Shown: piece after piece, positions 12,001 to 15,052 of the stretch | Layout: every line of letters starts with the position of its first letter | Numbering within the stretch: the first letter of the stretch is position 1 | NCBI GenBank assembly: GCA_023438325.1 | Contig: JAEXRB010000328.1 | Span: forward strand, 1-22,072 | DNA length: 22,072 bases | Direction: 5' to 3' | Source: Pseudomonadota bacterium | Lineage (GTDB): Bacteria; Pseudomonadota; Gammaproteobacteria; Xanthomonadales; Xanthomonadaceae | Notes under the pieces: generated by a model | What the model was told of the DNA's origin: nothing | What the model saw: only the letters and a program-made list of their open reading frames with translations | Database searches by the model: none | Program-made: the position numbers and the translations under genes

Positions 12001-12259
12001 GGAGGCGCAGGTCGACGCCAGTCAGGACGAAGTCAGCACGCAGAACAATGCCGCCACTGACAGCAACCAGATCTTCAAGGTGATCTTCAGGGATGGCTTC
12101 GAGGATCAACCCGAATCGCGCCGCGGGCCGCAGGCCAGCATCGCGCCGCCGGGCTCTTCGCCATGCCATGTGTTTCCGTTGCCCGATGCCGCGCTGCCGT
12201 CACTCCCGGCGCGTGCATCGGTGCGACGGGCCATGCTTCGCCCGGAGGTGCTGGCATGA
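1..12259 (+). CDS. Giant exported DUF11-repeat / beta-propeller protein, 5' end outside the window
   Basis: The reading frame is open from the first complete codon at 2 to the TGA at 12257-12259, giving 4085 visible residues. The residues before the GTG at 29 already read like the end of a DUF11 repeat, so the true start lies upstream. About twelve DUF11-type repeats are visible. Their hallmarks are 'YxIxVxNxGPSDA', then 'W-T-C', then 'GSGxI', then 'PAGGxxxY', then 'LxNTAxV' and a closing 'NNxATD'. Five YVTN/lactonase-like beta-propeller inserts with blades of the type 'SPDGRHLYVAG...VAVFRRD' lie within them. DUF11 repeats are known from large surface proteins; the propellers are probably binding scaffolds, since I see no catalytic signature. 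The tail carries IFRDGFE (12083-12103), followed by 51 Pro/Ala/Arg-rich residues. Export, adhesion and surface location are inferences; the signal peptide is not in view. The stop overlaps the next start. Confidence 0.93.
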   Translation, partial: YESVGIKAEVTAPASPVDIDLNNNESVSSSRSLDRRAAVRVVKRAVQNGNAVTSVPANVAFDYEITVYNDGPSDVGNAGNGSQVDETGPALVLSDAFDPLLSGVPSSCTPSGDNPCWTLCRSTLGWSGGDDGPATSGDCPVDAVGGSGSQITQRFSLRAGSSSRLFTRVNVSEVANATTVSNTANVALSGCGGTSGCHEVTVLGSNALRTSTVIVDVTPAAAAAISVANEGSGSAVPGNTHSYIITVANTGFRRLDGTSVSGVFPMAGGSTFDGFVPGTVKWRCAAFEGACCSSTTNACGVGEPTLPVTAGALLTSVNLPSSSRVEITVTGTLDPRAQAGSIKLSATAAATGVTTPLEGEAVTTLTPQRGLTLSKRLYQRNDDGDNPRFFYEIIAANNGPSFAPGAVLIDDESTAGDVNFNFETAQWSCLAQAAPAPMVAPEATRCSAISGNGAMESGDLALDLMPGGRAVVRLEVDVAEGAPNQVVNTAELSLSGSNTVNASASANLSSTYTLEVSKSDGLNVAHPGAAHQYEISVVNTGRDDAYDVHVRDAMPVALQDVQWTCSATSPVPGDIEVLGKAGDEGLPGRVLTLSDDGRHIYVLGADQQGHPVLYVFSRNATPGLDYGKVDLEPIDIEADGVDDLEDTGSVVSGMAGPVDLALSPDGAVLYVLSRSAAQHNVTAFHRATNPLDPDYGRLSYAGTTATTMAFPRSIAVSATHIYVAGSNSETGAGSVEVFRPASVNRVPVAVAASTVVAPMAAGPMALNTAATALFVASTDSSEIFRYAITPASAGADAGKLSNNASLGGGVSGFVGIGDMVLAGNGRDLYVHAANGGQPRIGSVRSDAGGLVPGPVYGTGSQAELIGKVRLALSPDGEHLIGVNPIANLLFTLRRNPVSGVLSGADGAGGTEVFEQVLRKGGTPAVVELDIPADVMVSSDNRHVLVASASTSGPIGPLVAFSRRAPPPQLGFLELDRQGDTIPLTQDTIDDLTAPTDVVVRGRHVYSISLADAAITRFERRSAQIGLEDDDGQHLTHKKVWRNGENGIVNMTRPERLLLSPDGKSLFVTSLDGDSLVVFSRNDTDGELTFRQSFVRGQGGYPGGYPGLRGAYGMAMDSGSQYLYVAGSFEATIAIFRHDSSSPQPLTYQSSIAPGSGGATGLNGIRDLVVTQNGQQLLGVAAAANTVLVFDRQNNGALSFVQALNLGANQRPMALALSPSINNSGNAHVYVVAQNSHSLHVLRRVLDPTSPQFGRVQPVGAINPSSGGPARMTGPRDVAVSADGKRVYVAAEYGSSLVAFDRYDNPSGNNYGRLVLAETRSQDVDSVDGIAAPYAVAVSSDSRNVYIAGFDSNAVASFSVGTGSMCSATGSGDIDDRVTIRAGGAVSYIVNATIRPDASGVLENTVEVESDGGNFSVTDTTDLMTSAKLEVSKTNDQVAAIPGTPVRYEVTVRNLGPGNVVGNLDDSSVASVTDLFGCTGTSGNYDCSASPFVPGSIAWTCSASGSGALDFIGAQRDGVAGVSGLAGISSLALIPAGDAAADPSAVRGTFLVGASVDDDALVFFRRDNLTGELSFHSRINHGGPASLEGARSVAVSADGRWLFVASRTSDSLNVFALSGSDSVPLEVEHQAEMRNPAIKGLDQALHVIALAGNGGGEHVYVAGSNDHAVAAFAYDGNALAHVGSYVNGQGAVLGLADVEYLVASPSGEHVYALSGSGASVAQFSRNKDTGALTYVARFTAGTLGVAMDGVSSATFDADGKYLYLTASAANRIVVLARVTDAGAGNFGSLSLASSIAQGEQGAQGLLTPRRVVLTADRQHLYVTSQSGNSIAWFSVHPQTGALTYLGIRNNRSAGVEGLSGATGMVLDPVLDQIYIAGTLDRAVSHFARQSDSWCPPNGTGLLDGVAVNIAAGGRVTFQLDAQVRSELAGDLENIATAYWQSADCDGQGGSSLIECRNDATDIDMPSNLADLSITKDDGLAEFDGLSGAAALAADLRNVYVVGTGDNGIGMFQRQADASTGVGLRYLGALRSGQSGVSGLTGVADLIISADGKHVYAASPVDNAVTSFARHASSGRLSQIDVDQDGLLGVSGLAGARALALSADGAHLYVAGGFANTVAIFRRDNDSASASFGRLSFVTTVQAGVSGVNGIESPLALKLSPDDKHLYVLGGAGDTLVAFSRQTNSGSGNFGRLEQIGRYQNASAGVLGMNQVRSLALSSDGAHVYVLGADAGTLVHFSREAADGKLVFVPHSAEAGVLIVPDLIGATRLRLSVDGRLYAAAQAQSAILIFGLDADGKPVLENEVHNDDEPVDPSQSRVDGLGGVVDMVLVDDAGTLVLYGAATQDAALTAFTLDAGEPVYVGAIFDGMGGVAPGDTVTYTIIASNHGPSDVLHARVVDNFPVAFEQVTWTCSGFAGGECPVAGSGNINVEVKLPNGGHVQFAASGRVAAQASGKLVNTATVEAIGVLDPNMSNNSATDGDTVLSPAMDLSITVDDNDCDLADPDCDEVTHATPGGPVSYRVMVGNAGPTYAAGALVSDTLPAALYDVSWTCSVMPEAGLLEEVGLADANFDVGYRAVTIDALGQYAYAVGTRTDPQGTRDTLVVLKRDPLTGVLTRLRSYSDGEVAPLPDGGGNAPAVRGIAGAVDVVITGDGRFVYVAGQAADAIAVFERDAASGLLRWRSQVQDGELGVDGIGGIATLALSPDGRHLYAGGASDRAIAGFSIHATTGALSQVSLIRQGQAGVNGLNGVSDLAFDAGGTLLFATASTNRSVTAFRRAPNNGVLSHVVGIEDGQVGVSASLLSPSALWVHQGRVFVADAQGDAVNLLRFVDGQTPAFELDEVIALDADGVAASQQPTALAFDPDQARLYVASAASSQLHLYSLLDVQSRHVASYGTSTSVALDHVAAMVFAPNLRQLYAASSSDGMIATLAREFGSRCPLAGRGALGTQRVDIAPDGFVSFQVNGRIFANATGMLTYAASVDPRVLAFETQPANNRASDTDTLVPEPDLETRKLRNTPDEEVIAGRSVSYRIEAENHGVSDALGAWMTDDLPLFPATTPGLVENSSKWSCAANLPLAAGTHLGAAMESRIADLSALAHTPDGRRWFGVSSTGSALVELRLDAAGEIESVHRYVDGDDAGGTAIVGLAGASHLAVSPDGPHLYVTAAGSNSVLVFALDGAAPTFVQKLTSGSGGVAGLQGVIQVVVSADGRFVYTAAVPGNASNSAIALFRRDAVSGELSFVERIQDGLGTFQPDSNVIRGVRRLHLSGDGRQLYAVSTVSQSLTRFDVDANSGVLRYAGVLRGIGTTPLPALAGVRDLVATPGDDQLYVLSDQGIVLFARALNGSLALVSVTPSVGSAQARALAMDTWGSRLYLADAQGAVHLYARQWSGGALEHRFTLPAAAVAELGALVHVPPLGDVLLAQAGAEGGITQLHEQPISRCMSAQGNEDALPAQVDLGVGGESWLELDATVHPSARGTLRNVASTIPGSGVDPNPANDEGIDEATILVESDLAISKQGPTNAIAGEYVDYVITVTNAGPSDALGIHVVDSLLPHMFANASWTCETEGEGASFCHDATGTGALLDAAADLHVGDVLKVTLHVQVNPAFVGNLENAAFVLPEPGATDPTPDDQVVTPPVVTEVVRRPDLDVSKSNGITQVVAGTAVNYTITVTNHGPSDAPEAQVQDFLPPALREGSWVCTSAQGRGDCGAASGQGSINRHVSIPAGETLTWQLSAMLRSSALGELVNTVTAQVLGEAIDPIPGNNIATDTDIIVTRADLSLAVVAPDAYDPASAQPMPYRIDINNAGPSDAAQAVVTIDFNHPVRHGTAGCSPLQGSQITCAIESIQAGGTASVTLGLRELPNAPATLTSSLRVNSQTTDPVPGNDTATSITLLRTGVDLEVSIDDGRIGFAPNDSTRYTIKVRNIGSVDAVDARMWVPIADELVDAVWQCSGTNAACTTASGNGDIDELISLPAGAMLTYTLDVRLDPALNVLLHNTVEQTAEAQVDASQDEVSTQNNAATDSNQIFKVIFRDGFEDQPESRRGPQASIAPPGSSPCHVFPLPDAALPSLPARASVRRAMLRPEVLA
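101..1531 (+). repeat. Three N-terminal DUF11-like repeats without propeller inserts
   Basis: Three divergent beta-sandwich repeats run at about 101-652, 653-1108 and 1112-1531. Each has a strand of the type 'Y-x-I-x-V-x-N-x-G' ('YEITVYNDGPSD', 'YIITVANTG', 'YEIIAANNGPS') and a late strand ending in an 'N-T-A' or similar motif. The first is Cys-rich (CTPSGDNPCWTLC, then a later C). The second has 'WRCAAFEGACC' and the third 'WSC' plus a later C. The cysteines suggest disulfides formed outside the cytoplasm. The first two are more degenerate than the C-terminal copies. Confidence 0.7.
1706..4093 (+). repeat. Tandem pair of seven-bladed beta-propellers inserted in a DUF11 repeat
   Basis: I count 14 blade repeats of roughly 50-60 residues, each with a core like 'xSPDGRHLYVAG' followed by 'xVxxFxR'. 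Fourteen fits two consecutive seven-bladed propellers, with a proposed junction near 2940. The insert lies between 'QWTCSAT' (Cys codon 1694-1696) and 'MCSATGSGDI' (Cys codon 4094-4096). Those flanks form the front and back halves of one DUF11 repeat (about 1532-1705 and 4094-4276). Blades 3 to 8 are the most degenerate. The blade count is by eye and could be off by one. Confidence 0.75.
4502..5677 (+). repeat. Seven-bladed beta-propeller inserted in a DUF11 repeat
   Basis: Seven blades are visible, starting with 'GVSGLAGISSLAL' and ending with 'GLSGATGMVLDP' and 'RAVSHFARQ'. The insert is flanked by 'AWTCSASGSG' (Cys codon 4499-4501) and 'DSWCPPNGTG' (Cys codon 5678-5680). The host repeat begins near 4283 and its second half runs to about 5905. 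It also carries an extra Cys pair (FGC...YDC) before the insertion. Confidence 0.78.
5933..7099 (+). repeat. Seven-bladed beta-propeller inserted at a different DUF11 loop
   Basis: Seven clear blades run from 'GLSGAAALAADLRNVYVVG' to 'GLGGVVDMVLVDD'. This insert lies between the first strand of the host repeat ('LADLSITKDDG', 5900-5932) and its second strand ('GVAPGDTVTYTI', from about 7103). The Cys loop of this host repeat is intact and short: WTC at 7220-7228 and the second Cys at 7250-7252. These are the most regular blades in the protein. Confidence 0.78.
7649..8806 (+). repeat. Seven-bladed beta-propeller inserted in a DUF11 repeat
   Basis: Seven blades lie between 'SWTCSV' (Cys codon 7646-7648) and 'GSRCPLAGRG' (Cys codon 8807-8809). 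Blades 2 to 4 are textbook, for example 'SPDGRHLYAGG'. Blade 5 is degenerate. The host repeat starts at about 7454 with an unusual Cys/Asp-rich loop and resumes with 'IAPDGFVSFQV'. Confidence 0.77.
9206..10315 (+). repeat. Seven-bladed beta-propeller inserted in a DUF11 repeat
   Basis: Seven blades lie between 'KWSCAAN' (Cys codon 9203-9205) and 'ISRCMSAQGN' (Cys codon 10316-10318). The best copies contain 'VSPDGPHLYVTAAG' and 'VSADGRFVYTAA'. The last two are weak. The host repeat begins near 9014 and its second half ends near 10525. Confidence 0.74.
10526..12103 (+). repeat. Four uninterrupted C-terminal DUF11 repeats ending in IFRDGFE
   Basis: Four consecutive repeats of about 120-135 residues start near 10526, 10928, 11321 and 11684. 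They show 'NAGPSDA' or 'NHGPSDA', then an aromatic-x-Cys and a second Cys 8-11 residues later (for example Cys codons 10682-10684 and 10712-10714), then the Gly-rich and 'NTV' strands. They are the reference copies against which the propeller insertions upstream can be placed. The block closes with IFRDGFE. Confidence 0.82.
12244..12248 (+). promoter_or_regulatory. Shine-Dalgarno site for the parvulin-like gene
   Basis: GGAGG lies 7 bases before the ATG at 12256. It sits inside the end of the giant gene and fixes 12256 rather than the upstream in-frame ATG at 12163. The ATGA overlap suggests re-initiation by terminating ribosomes. Confidence 0.8.
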
Positions 12260-13272
12260 AGCCCTCATCCAAAACGGCACTGAGCGCGGCGCTGGTGGCC
12301 TTCATCGCGGGTGGCGCGGCTGGCTGGGGCGCGGCGCGCCTGGGGCAGGGCAGCGACGCTGCCGAAGTGCCGTCGCGCTGGGTGGCGCGCATCGATGACA
12401 ACTACATTGGCGAAAGTGCCTTCATCGAAGAAATGCGTCGTCATGGTGGCGAACGTCCCGGTCAGTTCCAGGAGCTGGAGCAAAAGCGCCAGTTGCTCGA
12501 CGATCTGGTTTACCGCGCCGCCCTGGTCGAGGCAGCTGAACGTGCCGGCCTCACCGAACAGCCGGACATGCGCCGTGCGGTGGAGCAGATCATCGCCAAC
12601 CGCTACCTGCAGGACACCTTGCGCCAGAGCCAGCGCGAGCTGAGTGTCAGCGATGACGAAGTGCGCGCGTATTACGACAGCAATGCCGATGACTACAGCG
12701 TGCCGGCACGCAAGCGCGTGGCAATGCTGAAAATCACGGTGGCCCCCGACGCTGGCGAGCCGGCGTGGAACGAGGCTGTGGCACGCATGAGCAAGGCGCG
12801 TGAAGCCGCGATCAAGCTCGATGCCGGCGTGCCGCACTTCGGCGCCCTGGCACGCGAAGTTTCCGACGATGCCGCCTCCCGTTATCGCGGAGGCGTCATC
12901 GGCTGGATCGCCGAAGGCCGCAGTGATCGTTACAGCCATGATCGTGCCGTGATCGAGGCCACGCGCGCACTGGAACAGCCGGGAGGCTTTTCCGATGTGT
13001 TGCGCGGTCAGGACGGCGTGTATCTGGTGCGTCTGGTGGAAAGCGAGCCACGCCAAAGCCGCAGTTTCGACCAGCTTTCCGCCGGTATCCGCCAACAGCT
13101 GATGCAACAGCATCTGGCCGAATCGGAAAAGCAGTTCCGTCAGCGACTGATGCGTGAGGTGGGCGTGGAAGTACGTGAATCCGTACTTGCCGCGATTCCG
13201 CCGCTCGGGCCTCCCGGCCAGATGCCAGCGCAGCCGCCACAACCACCCGCCATGCCCAAGGATCAGGGGTGA
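12256..13272 (+). CDS. Parvulin-like peptidyl-prolyl isomerase, exported or membrane-anchored
   Basis: This 338-residue protein probably helps fold exported proteins in the periplasm. A basic start (MKPSSK) and a hydrophobic stretch at residues 8-27 form a signal peptide or signal anchor; there is no lipobox. Residues 40-147 are helical and SurA/PrsA-like, with 'LLDDLVYRAALVEAAERAG' at about 80-98. Residues about 150-263 match a parvulin domain: 'FGALAREVSDD' (195-205), 'RGGVIGWIAEG' (211-221) and 'GVYLVRLVE' (254-262). The positions where active parvulins usually carry histidines appear to be Ala156 and Tyr256, so isomerase activity is uncertain. A helical stretch and a Pro-rich tail follow. 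The start at 12256 is chosen for the GGAGG site, the ATGA overlap and the signal sequence. The neighbours suggest a dedicated foldase for the flanking giant proteins, which is an inference. Confidence 0.88.
   Translation: MKPSSKTALSAALVAFIAGGAAGWGAARLGQGSDAAEVPSRWVARIDDNYIGESAFIEEMRRHGGERPGQFQELEQKRQLLDDLVYRAALVEAAERAGLTEQPDMRRAVEQIIANRYLQDTLRQSQRELSVSDDEVRAYYDSNADDYSVPARKRVAMLKITVAPDAGEPAWNEAVARMSKAREAAIKLDAGVPHFGALAREVSDDAASRYRGGVIGWIAEGRSDRYSHDRAVIEATRALEQPGGFSDVLRGQDGVYLVRLVESEPRQSRSFDQLSAGIRQQLMQQHLAESEKQFRQRLMREVGVEVRESVLAAIPPLGPPGQMPAQPPQPPAMPKDQG
13265..13272 (+). promoter_or_regulatory. Shine-Dalgarno site for the 585-residue secreted protein
   Basis: AGGGGTGA lies 8 bases before the ATG at 13281 and overlaps the stop codon of the previous gene. 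It supports ATG 13281 over the GTG at 13269, which would overlap the stop in a GTGA. The alternative would add only four residues. Confidence 0.6.
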
Positions 13273-13280
13273 TATCCGCC

Positions 13281-15038
13281 ATGTCCCATTCCATCGTTTC
13301 CTCCCGTGCCCGTATCGTCGTCGCGCATCTGCTCGCGTTCGCGCTGTTGCTGTGTTCGACGCAACCGCAGGCCGCCGACATGACCCAGACCATCACCCTC
13401 AAACCGGGCTGGAACGCGATCCATGTCGCGCTCGAACCCAGCGAGAAGGACATCGCCAGTGTGTTCGCCGGGATTCCGGTGCGCAGCGTCTGGCGCTGGA
13501 TTCCCGGACGCAACGAAGCCCAGTTCATCCGCGATCCGGCTGAAGGGCTGGAGAACGTCGAGGGCTGGTTTCCCTGGTTTCCCGAGCCGCGCCCAGAGGC
13601 CTTGCTCACGCGCCTGTTCACCATCGACGGCAACACCTCCTATCTGGTGCGGCTGGACGAATCCTCCGGCTCGCGCCAGCTCACCATCCGCGGTACGCCA
13701 CGCTTCGTTCCGACCGCATGGCGGCCCAACGATTTCACTCTGACCGGCTTGCCGGTGGCGGCCAGCAATGCGCCGAGCTTCACCGAGTTCTTCTCGCGCT
13801 CCACCGCGCATCAGGGGCAGCCGGTCTATCGCCTCGGCACCGATGGACGCTGGCAACTGGCCAGCGGCAGTACGCCGATCAACGCCAATGAGGCCTACTG
13901 GGTCTTCACCAGCGGGAATTCGCGCTATCAGGGGCGCCTGAGCCTGATGCTGGATCAGGGTGAGTCGCTGGATTTCGACCGTTCCTTCGACGAGATGCGC
14001 TTCGTGTTGCGCAACCTGAGCGGCGTCAACGGAAGCTTTCAGATCGAACGGCTTGGCAACGCGCACGTGCCGCTGTCGTTGAAGTTGGAAGACGAGGAAA
14101 CCGGCGAAATCGGCTGGCCGGATCTGCCGGATGTCGAAGTGTTCGATGCACCTGCGGGCGAGGACGTGTTCGTGACGCTTGCGATCAAGCGCGCTCAATT
14201 CACTGCCGATCGCATGGAGCAAATGATCGCCATTACCGATGAACTGGGTCAGCGCATCGTGCTGCATGTCGGTGGCAACACCGCACAGCGCGGTGCGGTC
14301 GATGGCGTCATGCGTGGCAAGGCCGGTGGCGACAATCCCCTGCTCTACGCCGGCCTGTGGATCGGCAACATCACGATCGATCGCGTCAGCGAGGCGCAGC
14401 GTGCCGGCGTGACGCCCCAGTTGGTTGGCTCGCCTTTCACCCAGCGCGTGCTGATTCACGTCAATCCGCAGGGTCAGGCGCGCCTGGTCAAGGACGTCAT
14501 CCAGATGTGGGAGGAGGGCACGATGCGTCCCAGCAGCGTGAATCCGGCCTATCAGGAAGTCGATCAGCCAGGGCGCTATGTACTGATCACCAACAAGAAC
14601 CTCATCGGCCTGTACACCGGCATGATGGGGCGCGATGGCGTGGCGGTAGGCGTGCGCTACAGCACGGTGGCCTATGACTTCGCGGACGAGACACTGGATT
14701 TCACCGGCGTTTTCGGCCCCGGCGGAGAGATTTCCACCGCCATCATGGTGCAACCGGAATTGCCGACCAATCCCTTCCTGCACCGCTATCACCCTGACCA
14801 CAACAACCTCGACGAGCAGTTCCTGAACTATCAGGAAGAGGCTTATCGGGTGGTGCGCAACATGCAGTTCGCCTTCACCGACGAGGATCCGCAGGGCGGC
14901 AGTACGCCAGGCTGGGGTGAGTCGGTGCTTGGCGGCACCTTCGCCGAGTCCATCACCGGCTTGCATCGCAACTCCATTTTCACATCCGGAACCTTCCGCC
15001 TGCGCCGTGCTTCGACGGTGACGGTGTTGAATCAGTGA
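13281..15038 (+). CDS. Secreted protein of unknown function, 585 residues
   Basis: I cannot name this protein. Residues 1-32 form a Sec signal peptide: a basic region, the hydrophobic core VVAHLLAFALLL, and a likely cleavage after Ala32. The Cys at 25 does not fit a lipobox. The mature part begins with a strand of the type 'LKPGWNAIHVAL' and is rich in beta-type sequence, with no transmembrane segment. Near the C-terminus is a His-rich block, HRYHPDHNNLD (residues 501-511), followed by 'PGWGESVLGGTF' and 'ITGLHRNSIFTSGTFRL'. From memory, similar blocks occur in large uncharacterised secreted proteins of Verrucomicrobia and Planctomycetes; I could not check this. It lies between a foldase gene and a second giant gene with almost no gaps, so it is likely a partner of one of the giants. 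Confidence 0.85.
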   Translation: MSHSIVSSRARIVVAHLLAFALLLCSTQPQAADMTQTITLKPGWNAIHVALEPSEKDIASVFAGIPVRSVWRWIPGRNEAQFIRDPAEGLENVEGWFPWFPEPRPEALLTRLFTIDGNTSYLVRLDESSGSRQLTIRGTPRFVPTAWRPNDFTLTGLPVAASNAPSFTEFFSRSTAHQGQPVYRLGTDGRWQLASGSTPINANEAYWVFTSGNSRYQGRLSLMLDQGESLDFDRSFDEMRFVLRNLSGVNGSFQIERLGNAHVPLSLKLEDEETGEIGWPDLPDVEVFDAPAGEDVFVTLAIKRAQFTADRMEQMIAITDELGQRIVLHVGGNTAQRGAVDGVMRGKAGGDNPLLYAGLWIGNITIDRVSEAQRAGVTPQLVGSPFTQRVLIHVNPQGQARLVKDVIQMWEEGTMRPSSVNPAYQEVDQPGRYVLITNKNLIGLYTGMMGRDGVAVGVRYSTVAYDFADETLDFTGVFGPGGEISTAIMVQPELPTNPFLHRYHPDHNNLDEQFLNYQEEAYRVVRNMQFAFTDEDPQGGSTPGWGESVLGGTFAESITGLHRNSIFTSGTFRLRRASTVTVLNQ

Positions 15039-15040
15039 GC

Positions 15041-15046
15041 AGGGGA
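15041..15046 (+). promoter_or_regulatory. Shine-Dalgarno site for the second giant gene
   Basis: AGGGGA lies 6 bases before ATG 15053, within the 14-base gap after the previous stop. It sets the start. The gap is too short for a terminator and promoter. Confidence 0.7.
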
Positions 15047-15052
15047 CAGATC

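Noticed and set aside
12163..12165. ATG at 12163 as the start of the parvulin-like gene
   Set aside because: It would overlap the giant gene by 97 bases and place 31 unrelated residues before the signal sequence. The ATG at 12256 has a GGAGG site and the typical ATGA overlap.
13269..13271. GTG at 13269 as the start of the 585-residue protein
   Set aside because: It is possible as a GTGA coupled start, but AGGGGTGA is well placed for ATG 13281. The choice changes only four residues.
13341..13361. Lipoprotein signal at Cys25 of the 585-residue protein
   Set aside because: The residue before Cys is Leu, which does not fit the lipobox. The QAA-D region a few residues later is a normal signal peptidase I site.
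12244..15052. Terminators or promoters between the genes
   Set aside because: The junctions are overlaps or gaps of 8 and 14 bases, with no room for a hairpin plus T-run or for separate -35/-10 elements outside coding sequence.
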